DNA of 64,000 nt from Apoda limacodes (lineage: Eukaryota > Arthropoda > Insecta > Lepidoptera > Limacodidae). The notes beneath the pieces are model-generated. The model was not told the origin of the DNA. It did no database searches and saw nothing but the letters and a program-made list of their open reading frames with translations. Shown in pieces: positions 33,937 through 45,311 of the stretch. Where the stretch lies: the NCBI GenBank assembly GCA_946406115.1, contig OX291541.1:21979908-22043907 (forward strand). The letters are read 5' to 3'. The position numbers were made by a program, and so were the translations under genes. Within the stretch, counting starts at the first letter, position 1, and each line of letters begins with the position of its first letter.

Positions 33937-33985
33937 CATATACTATACATAACATATATGTCCAAAAATATTTATTTATTCAATA
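33835..33985 (+). mobile_element. tRNA-derived SINE (family S1) with ATT microsatellite
   Basis: AGACTGTTGAATCGAGTGTC and GGGTTTGATACAAG (decayed B box) are followed by an (ATT)10-like run at 33903-33932 and the family tail TGTCCAAAAATATTTATTTA. Confidence 0.65.
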
Positions 33986-34115
33986 TTAGTAGGTAGAGTA
34001 CTACCTCTGTAAATTTCAGCTCAATCAAATGCTCCGTTGCGGAATGTTCAAGTGACAAATAACTTTCACATTTATAGTCATTTGTAGAATAGAAACAATA
34101 GTATCAGTAACAATA

Positions 34116-34365
34116 ATGTGGCGTCATCCATTCCGTTGTGCGTGCGTAAACAGACAGACGTGTGACGTGGCGGCGCGGTTATACACAACTGGACGCCGAA
34201 TCGTCGACCGGACCAGTGTGCGAAGTCGGCCAGGCAGGCACAGAATTTTTCTATCGGACAATTTTATTCTCTCAATGTGCGCTCGGCCTAAAGCGGTTCG
34301 CTCCGAGTGCTCGCCGTTTCCTTTCTCATATAACGTTTTCCGTCCGCTGCATTTTGTGCCGTAAA
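34116..34365 (+). promoter_or_regulatory. GC- and CpG-rich island, possible promoter or 5' exon
   Basis: About 250 bases rich in CG dinucleotides (GGCGGCGCGGTTATACACAA, AATCGTCGACCGGACCAG, TGCGCTCGGCC) stand out from AT-rich surroundings. Two overlapping frames are open for 82-99 codons, but neither gives a recognisable protein and overlapping openness is expected from composition. It could be a promoter/leader for a gene to the right, such as the candidate at 35250, or an unrecognised repeat. Confidence 0.25.
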
Positions 34366-35249
34366 ATATTAATTAACTCATCGAACCTGACATCACCAGT
34401 TAAAGGAATCATTCCAGATGTTCGGTGTCATATTAATATTAGTTCAAGGTCAACTTCGTAACAAACTTATATAACTTTTTTGCGCAGATCGTAACTTCTG
34501 TTTTTAGTGAAATGTAGCAAATCAAATTATTGAACCTCAAAAAAAAAAAAGTTTATAAATCTAGTTCCAAACAGGGGTGATACATTTTTTTCTGGCCGGC
34601 ATTTAGAGAATTAGGCCCAATTTTGAGACAGAAAATATTCATCGTTCGCTTTATTTAAGATCATGTTACTTCATCATTAAAACTACTTTTAAATGAGAAT
34701 AACTATTATTTAAAAACGGTGACTTAAGCTATAAATCACTTGATCTCTTATTATTCACTAGTACAAGATTTTCTTGACATTTTACTTTATTGGGTCCGGT
34801 AGTAATTTAAATTAGTAATTAATTTGAAAAGAGAAAACTAGTACAATGAGAACAAGCAGTGACAAAATAAAGTGATAAAGTGAGTGTTCAATAATTTATG
34901 ACTATTAATACGTAGGTACCTCTATTTCTTCACAATTATGTAACATAGAAGGAATTCGAATTTCAAGTTTTTAGACAAGTTTGTTTTGTTTATTCAATTA
35001 CATCCAAATTAAAAAACATAAAAATTGAAACATAATATGTTGCAATGTTTGTGTTTCTTGATTTGGTTTATAGGTAAGTAAAATTTATCGAAATTTTTGG
35101 TCAAACAATCTAACGGATAACGAAATTATTTAGTTTATAGTTACTACAGTAGGTGAATAATCCACACTATTGTTAGTAAAAGAAAAAAAAATAATAAAAA
35201 CCTGTGAAGTTTGTGTACACAAAAGCTGTTTTTTGTAAATGAAGTGTGA

Positions 35250-35738
35250 ATGAATGAAAATAACCTAAATCAGTCGTTTGACTTTAAGATTGATACAAAT
35301 AAAATGAAATATAATACCTACTCTTGGTTCGCGCTTATGGGTAAGGGAGCTTATTCGGATCAGTCTGAGAAAGCCACACTCTGGAATTCGAGAGACAAAT
35401 GTATGTAAGTCTTTCACGGGTCTCTAGAGATAAAACCTACTCGCATTGTGACTGAGTTCCCAATAACCTTCAAGAGCACACACACATACACAGAGCAATC
35501 TCAAATTTAATGTTTTTATCTCCCAGATGAAGTCACCCTGAATACAAATTGGCTACCCAACTCACATATAACGCACCTTGCAACGACTACATTTGGATAC
35601 AAAAACTTATTTCGAGTCGTAAATTTTATGGATTTATTGGACGTGCCCGTATCATCGGCAATTCTCAAAGTTAAATCCCTCAACTTGCATTTTCCATTCA
35701 CCGAACTCTCCATGTATCATCATTATATGTCGCAGTAA
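35250..35738 (+). CDS. Candidate two-exon gene, 120 aa, unknown
   Basis: Not a recognised family. Exon 1 (35250-35400) opens right after an in-frame TGA with MNENNLNQSFDFKIDTNK and continues through YNTYSWFALMGKGAYSDQSE to WNSRDK; it ends in phase 1 at the donor GTATGTAAG. Exon 2 (35527-35738) follows the acceptor TTTTTATCTCCCAG, needs phase 1 as supplied, and reads EVTLNTNWLPNSHITHL ... FRVVNFMDLLDVPVSS to MYHHYMSQ and TAA. The matched phases and the clean 126-base intron support a gene. Against it, exon 2 is also open on the minus strand (35713-35516), no promoter is evident, and a tiny alternative first exon at 35036-35073 (MLQCLCFLIWFI) could also splice to exon 2 in phase. The protein has no clear signal peptide in the first model. 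Confidence 0.35.
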
Positions 35739-35856
35739 AGGTCACTTGTATGCGGCGTATTTATCAAGATTATACGCATAATTTATTTATGAGGTGTTAC
35801 TTGAACCCTAAATTAAATCTTGACCCATTTTCCTAAGACAAGATTAAAAGTACAAA

Positions 35857-36039
35857 ATGAAGTTGATGTTTAATATCTGTATAACCTATGTAACTATGTG
35901 CTGCTTTTCTTTAATTAGTCCATGTGTAGGCGAAGACTTCTGCGTGTTGTTTCTGCGGAAATGCAGCCAGTGCCCTCATGGTGGGACTTCGGCATATGTC
36001 TGTACGACACGAATGTTCATCAACTATAAACAAGTGTAA
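35857..36039 (+). CDS. Candidate small secreted Cys-rich peptide, 60 aa
   Basis: A 60-codon frame begins MKLMFNICITYVTMCCFSLI, a plausible signal peptide, with likely cleavage after SPCVG. The mature part holds four cysteines in C-x6-C-x2-C-x9-C spacing and CPHGGTSAYVC followed by FINY, faintly like the first half of a Kazal inhibitor domain but lacking its later cysteines. AATAAA overlaps the stop codon (36038-36043). Alternatively the real exon starts at an acceptor-like TTTTCTTTAATTAG (about 35922) and belongs to a longer gene. The leader AAAATG context is acceptable. No homologue is recognised. Confidence 0.3.
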   Translation: MKLMFNICITYVTMCCFSLISPCVGEDFCVLFLRKCSQCPHGGTSAYVCTTRMFINYKQV

Positions 36040-36043
36040 TAAA

Positions 36044-37087
36044 ATCGTAATTTGGTACTGTTATGGAACTTGCTTACTCGCATCCTATGTAAAAAATCTG
36101 GTCTCAAATTGGTGTTTCTGCGGCAAAACGGTAGGGGCTTTGTAAACATTACAAACCTTTTTCTCCTTTTCACTCAGATTTGTATTTAATACATAAAATT
36201 GACGTAGTTCACCGCTGAGAGCACATATTTGGAACCACGGGTCTTTTGAGTGAAGATCTTGTAAAATAAGAATGTTTGTAGATAAGTGTGTAAAAAAATA
36301 ATTATAAATAACTAAATTACCCCAAATAAAAAAAAACAATTTTTTTTTGCTTTACTTGTAAATCGTGCATGTCCTATAGGCAAGCGAGCATATATATTTA
36401 TGTATATTAACTATGGAAGGACCGGGCCAACAGCGTCCTCCAGTGGATCTAGCCTTTAATGAGGTGGTGTTGACCTAAATCCTCAGTTAGATCTAAAGTT
36501 CGTGTGAACTGGTTTACCGTTATTTATTGGTAACATGAAACAACTTTTACATTCGTTTTTAGAAAAAAAAATTCAGACAAAAACATACCTACTAAAATTA
36601 AGTGAAAGTTTTCTATTGTATTTACCTTATAAGACGATATTAATTTCATTTGTTAAAAAGGCCTCAAATTAAGACATTACATTTTAAGACTCAGGACTTA
36701 AGAATTTGACACTCAGGCGCTCTTACGATGATTTTATGTCCCGTTAAATACAACTTAGTTGCCCTTTTACGTTACGTTACCTATACCTCTTACCTGCACA
36801 AGATGCACAGATGCCGCTGTGATGCGTGATCCCGGTCAAGTTGATCCAGTTACAATGTACAAATAAGAGTAAAATCTGTTCAAAACCGCTTTGTGGAATA
36901 TAAAAAAGGCAAAGTAGGACTAGTAATGTTTATTGACTTATTTTATGTTTAAATTTCAGCAAACTTAAGTTAAGAATGGTCGTGACATCATTTTAATTGC
37001 CATTACACTATATATGAATGTGCATGTGATCCTTGCATTCTAATTTACAAATACTACCTTCTTTACTGTGCTCTTACTAGGTAGGTA
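36044..37087. other. Intergenic DNA, no gene seen
   Basis: A GC-richer patch at 36420-36470 is unexplained. No coding or RNA gene could be supported. Confidence 0.35.
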
Positions 37088-37232
37088 CTAACTATTCTTT
37101 TTAACATTAGCACCTTTTGAAATTCGCCAATTATTGAACAATTTGTATGCTTTAAGATATTTTTCACGTGACTTCTCTGGTAAAAAGCTTAGTTCAGCAT
37201 TAGACACTATTTGTTTTAGCTCTTTTGGTGTT
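37088..37232 (-). pseudogene. Tyrosine-recombinase-like N-terminal fragment, copy 1
   Basis: The minus strand encodes LTPKELKQIVSNAELSFLPE then KSREKYLKAYKLFNNWRISK and GANVKKNS, then a stop. The LPEKSREKYLKAYKxFxxW pattern resembles the SAM-like core-binding segment of Crypton-type tyrosine recombinases in insects (from memory). No catalytic R-H-R-Y domain is nearby. A second copy lies at 50970-51095. The frame is fused upstream to LINE-derived sequence to make a 138-codon ORF (37504-37088), which is probably an accident of juxtaposition. Confidence 0.45.
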
Positions 37233-37239
37233 AAATATA

Positions 37240-38425
37240 GCGCCCAACGCTGAGAGCTCCCCGCGGGGGAAGCCTCGGCTTGGGTTGTCGCTCTCGGGGG
37301 CGTCCCTTCGACCGGCGTGAGTCTCGAACCCAAAGGTGAGTCACCGCCAGGAGGGGAGTTCCCCGTTACGTGGGTACGGTTGCGATTGAGTGGGGGCGAG
37401 AAGCGCCCCGGCACTCTTTGATACCTTGTGTATCCTTGTGGGCGCCGACGAACCCGGCGACGTCGGCGTCGTGTTTGGAGAGAGGCCCTATTCTGGGAGG
37501 TCATCTGGGGCCGTTAGTACGTGCCGACGCCGCCTAACCATAGTTTTACGACCGTACCCGGGTCGATCGGGGGATGATACGTTGTGGATTGCACAATTAA
37601 TCGATTCGGGTGATTTTGCGTACGCTCGAAAAAGCGGACTGCCAAGTCTTTGAAATATTGGGGAATCGTGGGAAGTTTGAAGTCTCTGTGTAGGTCACTC
37701 ACCTCGATTCTCCATTTCCGAAACCATTCGCCTAGGGCGGTGAAAGCGGGTTGGAGTCTCTTAGTGATTCGATTCACTTGCCTATCGGTGGTATAGAGAG
37801 CGGTATCGTCCGCAAAGAGGGCTAGATGGGTACCTATCGTTTTAGGGATGTCGTTAGTGTACAGAAGGTACAAGATGGGGGCGAGCGCGGACCCTTGCGG
37901 GACTCCTGCTTCTATGGGACGGGGGGAAGAGAGAGTGCCTTCAACTTTGTAGCGAAAGCTACGATTCGACAAATAGTCACGTATGATGAGCACGAGACGA
38001 TCTGGCAACTGAAAGTTGTACAGTTTAAAAATTAAACCGTTGTGCCAGACTTTTTCGAAAGCTTTCGCTACATCGAAGAAGACAGCGCCCGTGTGGCGGG
38101 TCTTGCCTAACGCTGGTTGGAAGCCAGTGAGAATATGTTCCGTTATGCGGAGGACTTGATGGACGCATGAGTGTTTGGCACGGAAGCCGAACTGCTCGTC
38201 TATTAAAATGTCTCTGGAGACTATAGCGTTCCCTAGGCGAGCGAGGAGGAGGCGTTCATAGAGTTTACCAAGGGTCTTTAGTAAACTTAGAGGGCGATAG
38301 GAGGACGGCTCGGTACGAGCTTTGCCTGGCTTATGGATGCCTATAACAATTGCATCTTTTCATTGAGAAGGAAAGATGCAGAGAGGTGGCCCGGCGGCCG
38401 TGAGCTTAGGTACCTCGTAGCAAAA
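37240..38425 (-). mobile_element. Jockey-like LINE, RT pseudogene
   Basis: Minus strand, 5'-truncated near 38425. From about 38370 it reads FPSQ-stop-KDAIVIGIHKPGKA, where TGA replaces the usual TGG codon. It continues through HTGAVFFDVAKAFEKVWHNG (motif A), EAGVPQGSALAPILYLLYTN and LALFADDTALYTT (catalytic FADD), to WFRKWRIEVS. There it jumps directly to a C-terminal segment DFKLPTIPQYFKDLAVRFFE, an internal deletion removing several hundred codons' worth of thumb and linker. The longest intact frame is 38008-37514 (164 codons). The downstream 37240-37510 is GC-rich 3' sequence of the same element. Confidence 0.85.
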
Positions 38426-38444
38426 CTTTGAGGAAGCTTACGCT

Positions 38445-41267
38445 GTGCTTTTTATTTATTCTCGCATTCGATACAAACTTTGCTTATGATCTAGCACTCA
38501 AACCTAATTTACAGACATATGGTTAAAGTTACACACATGAGAGAGAGAGAGTTACACATATTTGTAAGCTTTTGTAGTACAAAGTTATAACCAGAATAGT
38601 TTGAAAGTTTTACATTTTTAGCCGTTTGCTAACTCGTTTTCTTCTTAAATCTATAATGTTTTATGCTAATATAGTAATATCTAGTTATAAACTACAATAA
38701 TAAAAAGGTTTTACACATCAAAAAGTAGAAAAAATATAAAAAAGTTGTAAAAGTACAAAAATGGTAGTTTTTCCTACAAAACCTTATTATACATAGCGCA
38801 AAAGCTATGTTTTATGCTAATAAGCTTTACATATATTTTCAGTGTATGTATATGCAGAAATAACACTGATTTAGACACATTATAGTACATGCATTATGTA
38901 ATTTTTGTAAAATTACCCGAGACAAAATGACATCGCACATATCAGCACGAGTTGTCTACTTACTGTGGATGTAGTAATTTTGCGCTTTTGTTACAATATT
39001 TAAAGTACGTCATATGACGTCTAAATGCAAATATATGAATACCAATTGATGTGTTTACCAATTACCTAACTATGAATTAAGATGCTACAGAGCTATTTAC
39101 AACATGGCCTTCAGTGTGTTCCTTGCCTAAGACCTATTTTTTGGCATTGGTAGGGGTGAAAATAAATTTATACCTCTTGCCTTTAAATCCCTCGCTGTGC
39201 TCAGTAGTCTATATTAGAATCACTGTGATTCAATTCTAGACTACTTCGCTAGCTCGGGATTAAAAGTTGACACTCTTCACAAAAAACAACTTTGCGCACT
39301 TGTTGAACAAATAACTATTTTCATCTAACTGGCTCGGAAAGGCTTACTTAATCGTTGAAAATCTGCGTGGAAAAGCCTACTTTATCCGCTGGCACGGAAA
39401 AGGCCTTTTTTAAAATTCTACAAAAATAAACATAATTAAACCTTCCGAAATGTTGTTCGTTTTTACTACTTTATACATTAGTGATCCGTTAATAACACTT
39501 CAGTATAATTTTTGATACTATTGCATTAAAATATTGTTTTGTTTAATGTTATTTAATAGATAATTTATTGTAGTTTATTAAATTATTTAATAGAACAAGA
39601 ATAAATAAGTTTTAAGTATAGTTTTTGATCTAAGAGTTTTAAAATTGGTATGATGCTAATTCGGATCACGCCTTAAAAACAAAACGAGCACTTATTTGGA
39701 ATTACGTAGTAGGTACATCGTTCTGGTTGTTTTTACGATAAACATATTGCTTTTACTAACTAACTACTTAAAGTCACGTAAAATACCTAAGTTTAATCGC
39801 AAAAATAAGTAAGTACCTCAGAGCGTGCGATTTTTTGACTACATGCAGACATACAAAAGGCGTTCAACCTAAGTCTAAGACTTAGTTAGTTAGTTAATTG
39901 GACTTATTTTTTCCGCACTTAGCCTCATGATAGGGCCATTGTACGTAGGTAACCAGTTCGTTCCATTGGTTACTCATAACATCCTAGCTCCATCCACCAC
40001 CACCACCAGATAGGAATCAAGGAGGCATCTGATGTTATTCAGCGCCTCTCTCATGGTTTGTGGATTCTTAAGGAGCCTTGTGCGTTGGTCGCTCACGCTT
40101 TTGCAATGTAGAACCACGTGAGAACGTGTCTCCTCGGCTTACATGCAGCCCCTGCATAGAGGACTGTCGGTAACGCCGATATTGAAAAAGTGTTTGTTCA
40201 GCGGGCAGTGACCTGTTATTATGCCAACTATGTAGCGTAGATTTTTCCTACTTAGTTGTAACAGCTTGTGCGATAGACTAGCGTCTAAGGATGTGAGAAC
40301 ATTCTTGGTTTGTCTGCAGTCCGTTTGTTCTGCCTACTGTTTGTTGTATAGTTGTAAGGTTCTGTCACATAACCACGTTTTGAGTTGTGTAAAAGGTATC
40401 GGTACGATTGGTTCGGGTTCCAATATTTTAGTGCCCGATCCTCTCTTTGCCAACTTATCTGCCGCATCATTACCTAGAGACCCATTATGACCACGTATCC
40501 ATTGAAGAGTAACCCGGTTCTTCAATGAAATTCTTTGCAGTTCACAGTGGCACTCCAGGATTAGTCCACTGTTGATGCGGTTGTTATTGAGAGCTTGTAG
40601 CACAGCGGCACTGTCGGAGATGATGCGTATCGATGCATCGCTTATGTCTCTAGACAGGACCGCTGTTGCAGCTCGGGTAATCCCGACACATTCTGCCTGG
40701 AAGATGGTGTTGAGTGCACCCAAGGTCGTTGATATGTTGATGTTCAGGACGAGAACACTCCCGCGCCCGTTCCAGACTCTGTCTTAGAGCCATCAGTGTA
40801 GATCCTAACTTCATGCATGCCAGAGCTATCCTTTTCTTCCTCATGAAGCTGGATGCGGTGTCTTTTGTCGAAGACATTCGTTGCCTACTGCCTCCTTGAG
40901 ACGTGCTTGAGTCTCAGACAATTGAAATTCATTGTTTTTTTGTATGTTGTATATGTCCTCGCTGTAGTAAGATGGAAAATTGTGAATTTTGCACGGCTGC
41001 AATTTTTTTGGGTTCCGTGCCTAAAAACCCTAGCTTTGCTCAAAATAACATTTTTGAACCACTCGCTTCGCTCGTAGGTTCAATCTTTGAATCATTCACT
41101 TGCTCAGTATTCAATATTGGTACTCACGCCAAAAAGCAACTTTGTAGCATCGCATAACAAATTAAAAAAAAAATACCACAAAAAAAAAAAAAACTTTAAT
41201 ATAGAACCAGAACAAGTACGGTACTTTTTTACATCGAAATCAAAGAATTTTTGTATTAAAATAGAAA
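38445..41267. repeat. 2,823-bp tandem duplication, copy 1
   Basis: Every landmark here recurs exactly 2,823 bases downstream in copy 2 (for example GTGCTTTTTATTTATTCTCG at 38445 and 41268). I found only five substitutions: 38719 C/T, 39061 A/G, 39670 G/A, 41007 T/G and 41094 A/T, giving about 99.8% identity. The unit contains non-coding DNA, a family B repeat (39420-39870, 40930-41160) and the LINE fragment at 39890-40920. Confidence 0.95.
39890..40920 (-). mobile_element. LINE RNase H plus zinc-knuckle fragment, copy 1
   Basis: Minus strand. RNase H begins VRIYTDGSKTESGTGAGVF (first catalytic Asp); after a frameshift near 40750 it continues in the 129-codon frame 40723-40334 with FQAECVGITRA (Glu), IRIISDSAAVLQAL (Asp) and RGHNGSLGNDAADKLAKRG (final Asp). 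All four acidic residues are present but split by the frameshift. Further on lies a CRGCM...HVVLHC motif (about 40150-40100), the Cys/His knuckle at the C-terminus of Jockey-superfamily ORF2. It is inserted in a family B repeat and lacks RT and endonuclease. Confidence 0.85.
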
Positions 41268-44090
41268 GTGCTTTTTATTTATTCTCGCATTCGATACAAA
41301 CTTTGCTTATGATCTAGCACTCAAACCTAATTTACAGACATATGGTTAAAGTTACACACATGAGAGAGAGAGAGTTACACATATTTGTAAGCTTTTGTAG
41401 TACAAAGTTATAACCAGAATAGTTTGAAAGTTTTACATTTTTAGCCGTTTGCTAACTCGTTTTCTTCTTAAATCTATAATGTTTTATGCTAATATAGTAA
41501 TATCTAGTTATAAACTACAATAATAAAAAGGTTTTACACATTAAAAAGTAGAAAAAATATAAAAAAGTTGTAAAAGTACAAAAATGGTAGTTTTTCCTAC
41601 AAAACCTTATTATACATAGCGCAAAAGCTATGTTTTATGCTAATAAGCTTTACATATATTTTCAGTGTATGTATATGCAGAAATAACACTGATTTAGACA
41701 CATTATAGTACATGCATTATGTAATTTTTGTAAAATTACCCGAGACAAAATGACATCGCACATATCAGCACGAGTTGTCTACTTACTGTGGATGTAGTAA
41801 TTTTGCGCTTTTGTTACAATATTTAAAGTACGTCATATGACGTCTAAATGCAAATATATGAATACCAATTGATGTGTTTACCAGTTACCTAACTATGAAT
41901 TAAGATGCTACAGAGCTATTTACAACATGGCCTTCAGTGTGTTCCTTGCCTAAGACCTATTTTTTGGCATTGGTAGGGGTGAAAATAAATTTATACCTCT
42001 TGCCTTTAAATCCCTCGCTGTGCTCAGTAGTCTATATTAGAATCACTGTGATTCAATTCTAGACTACTTCGCTAGCTCGGGATTAAAAGTTGACACTCTT
42101 CACAAAAAACAACTTTGCGCACTTGTTGAACAAATAACTATTTTCATCTAACTGGCTCGGAAAGGCTTACTTAATCGTTGAAAATCTGCGTGGAAAAGCC
42201 TACTTTATCCGCTGGCACGGAAAAGGCCTTTTTTAAAATTCTACAAAAATAAACATAATTAAACCTTCCGAAATGTTGTTCGTTTTTACTACTTTATACA
42301 TTAGTGATCCGTTAATAACACTTCAGTATAATTTTTGATACTATTGCATTAAAATATTGTTTTGTTTAATGTTATTTAATAGATAATTTATTGTAGTTTA
42401 TTAAATTATTTAATAGAACAAGAATAAATAAGTTTTAAGTATAGTTTTTGATCTAAGAGTTTTAAAATTGGTATGATGCTAATTCGGATCACACCTTAAA
42501 AACAAAACGAGCACTTATTTGGAATTACGTAGTAGGTACATCGTTCTGGTTGTTTTTACGATAAACATATTGCTTTTACTAACTAACTACTTAAAGTCAC
42601 GTAAAATACCTAAGTTTAATCGCAAAAATAAGTAAGTACCTCAGAGCGTGCGATTTTTTGACTACATGCAGACATACAAAAGGCGTTCAACCTAAGTCTA
42701 AGACTTAGTTAGTTAGTTAATTGGACTTATTTTTTCCGCACTTAGCCTCATGATAGGGCCATTGTACGTAGGTAACCAGTTCGTTCCATTGGTTACTCAT
42801 AACATCCTAGCTCCATCCACCACCACCACCAGATAGGAATCAAGGAGGCATCTGATGTTATTCAGCGCCTCTCTCATGGTTTGTGGATTCTTAAGGAGCC
42901 TTGTGCGTTGGTCGCTCACGCTTTTGCAATGTAGAACCACGTGAGAACGTGTCTCCTCGGCTTACATGCAGCCCCTGCATAGAGGACTGTCGGTAACGCC
43001 GATATTGAAAAAGTGTTTGTTCAGCGGGCAGTGACCTGTTATTATGCCAACTATGTAGCGTAGATTTTTCCTACTTAGTTGTAACAGCTTGTGCGATAGA
43101 CTAGCGTCTAAGGATGTGAGAACATTCTTGGTTTGTCTGCAGTCCGTTTGTTCTGCCTACTGTTTGTTGTATAGTTGTAAGGTTCTGTCACATAACCACG
43201 TTTTGAGTTGTGTAAAAGGTATCGGTACGATTGGTTCGGGTTCCAATATTTTAGTGCCCGATCCTCTCTTTGCCAACTTATCTGCCGCATCATTACCTAG
43301 AGACCCATTATGACCACGTATCCATTGAAGAGTAACCCGGTTCTTCAATGAAATTCTTTGCAGTTCACAGTGGCACTCCAGGATTAGTCCACTGTTGATG
43401 CGGTTGTTATTGAGAGCTTGTAGCACAGCGGCACTGTCGGAGATGATGCGTATCGATGCATCGCTTATGTCTCTAGACAGGACCGCTGTTGCAGCTCGGG
43501 TAATCCCGACACATTCTGCCTGGAAGATGGTGTTGAGTGCACCCAAGGTCGTTGATATGTTGATGTTCAGGACGAGAACACTCCCGCGCCCGTTCCAGAC
43601 TCTGTCTTAGAGCCATCAGTGTAGATCCTAACTTCATGCATGCCAGAGCTATCCTTTTCTTCCTCATGAAGCTGGATGCGGTGTCTTTTGTCGAAGACAT
43701 TCGTTGCCTACTGCCTCCTTGAGACGTGCTTGAGTCTCAGACAATTGAAATTCATTGTTTTTTTGTATGTTGTATATGTCCTCGCTGTAGTAAGATGGAA
43801 AATTGTGAATTTTGCACGGCTGCAATTTTGTTGGGTTCCGTGCCTAAAAACCCTAGCTTTGCTCAAAATAACATTTTTGAACCACTCGCTTCGCTCGTAG
43901 GTTCAATCTTTGAATCTTTCACTTGCTCAGTATTCAATATTGGTACTCACGCCAAAAAGCAACTTTGTAGCATCGCATAACAAATTAAAAAAAAAATACC
44001 ACAAAAAAAAAAAAAACTTTAATATAGAACCAGAACAAGTACGGTACTTTTTTACATCGAAATCAAAGAATTTTTGTATTAAAATAGAAG
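41268..44090. repeat. 2,823-bp tandem duplication, copy 2
   Basis: Head-to-tail with copy 1 and no spacer. The junction reads AAAATAGAA then AGTGCTTTTT; the right end AAAATAGAAG at 44081-44090 passes into unique DNA (CAACATCGAATTCGCC). The near identity of long non-coding and pseudogenic DNA means a very recent duplication, or an assembly artefact such as unmerged haplotypes. Confidence 0.95.
42713..43743 (-). mobile_element. LINE RNase H plus zinc-knuckle fragment, copy 2
   Basis: Identical at protein level to the 39890-40920 fragment, including the frameshift between the YTDGS block and the 129-codon frame (43546-43157). It therefore arose by the tandem duplication, not by a second insertion. 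Confidence 0.85.
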
Positions 44091-44776
44091 CAACATCGAA
44101 TTCGCCATTTTGATATTTTAAAAACTGAATATATTTGGATTTGACGCGCTCAAAAACTCAAAACAACTTAGTTTCATCAAAATAGAAAAAAATATTACAA
44201 AAAAGTTGTTTGTTGATAAAAAATTAACCACTAGTCTAATATTTTTGAAAAACTAATGACTTCTTTACAAGGTGTAATGGAATAAATTGTGGTGTCGGAG
44301 AAGCAAATTGGTTAATAAGTTTTCATGCGATGCGATCTTAAGAAAAAGCTCACGTACATGAGACACACACACACATAATAAGTATATACCCAGACTTAAT
44401 ATACAAACTAAAGTGTTTGTCTTGTGCTTGAATCCACCACACGTCCCTTGGATCCACAGGCAGTAGAAGGTACACTAGCAACAGATCCACGCAACCGCGG
44501 GCTGTCACTTAATTAACTATACTATGTGGAGTAAGTAATTTTGAGTGGAATGTTAGTTTGGGCCAGGAACTTTGTTTACGGTAAAGTAGGGTCAACATGT
44601 TTGTGTAAGATATAGGGTATCAGGGGCAAAAAACATACCTTTCTAAAATAATGTTGAACTCAATTGCTATATTCTGTTATAACAATAACTGAAACCAAAA
44701 AATAAATGGAAATAAAAATATATAAGAAATGAAGCAATAATATTACAAAAATGATCTTCTAATTAACTTTTTGTAC
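44091..44776. other. Mostly unique DNA with SINE head fragment
   Basis: At 44400-44470 AAGTGTTTGTCTTGTGCTTG then AATCCACCACACG resembles the reversed head of SINE S1. A short (AC)n run lies at 44361-44374. No gene. Confidence 0.4.
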
Positions 44777-44890
44777 AGCTAAACATTTATAATTCAGCTA
44801 AAATTTACAACGTAGCTAAACATTTACAATGCATCTAAACTTTTACAATGCAGCTTAACATTTACAATGCAGCTAAACATATCATATAAA
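44777..44890. repeat. 19-bp minisatellite
   Basis: About six imperfect head-to-tail units of CAGCTAAACATTTACAATG, with single-base variants (TAGCTAAAC, CATCTAAAC, CAGCTTAAC). Confidence 0.85.
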
Positions 44891-45094
44891 CATTTATAAC
44901 TATTTAACTTACCTAAATCAAAAGTTGCAAACCAATCATATTGGATGTCAATAAATTTATTGCAATATTTACAATTGCTTGTCTAGCTTTTAGCTTTAAC
45001 TAACCACTTTAATTGCTTTCATGTACATACATAAATGCTAGCGGACTAATAAAATAAAACTACGAGCTTTTGCTTTCCAATTTTTCATTGATTT

Positions 45095-45169
45095 ATGTGA
45101 TAATAATTTATGTTCATGTGATAATAATTTATGTTCATGTGATAATAATTTATGTTCATGAGATAATAA
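45095..45169. repeat. 21-bp tandem repeat, ~3.6 copies
   Basis: ATGTGATAATAATTTATGTTC occurs three times without change (45095, 45116, 45137), followed by a partial fourth unit starting ATGAGATAATAA. Confidence 0.95.
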
Positions 45170-45311
45170 CAGTAGCCGTCGAGTGAATCATGACCGTTTA
45201 CGTGCAGTGCTTAATCAAATTCTCCAAATTTGCTCCTTGTACAACCTAGGGTTGCCAAAATACAATTATCATATTTCACGAAAGATTGAGAAACCGAAGG
45301 AAGACGAAAAA

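Noticed and set aside
34116..34461. Two overlapping ORFs (82 and 99 codons)
   Set aside because: Both frames are open because the patch is CG-rich and poor in stop codons; neither reads as a plausible protein.
45095..45169. Regular 21-bp repeat considered as a CRISPR-like array
   Set aside because: Units abut without spacers and the context is a eukaryotic nuclear genome; it is a simple minisatellite.
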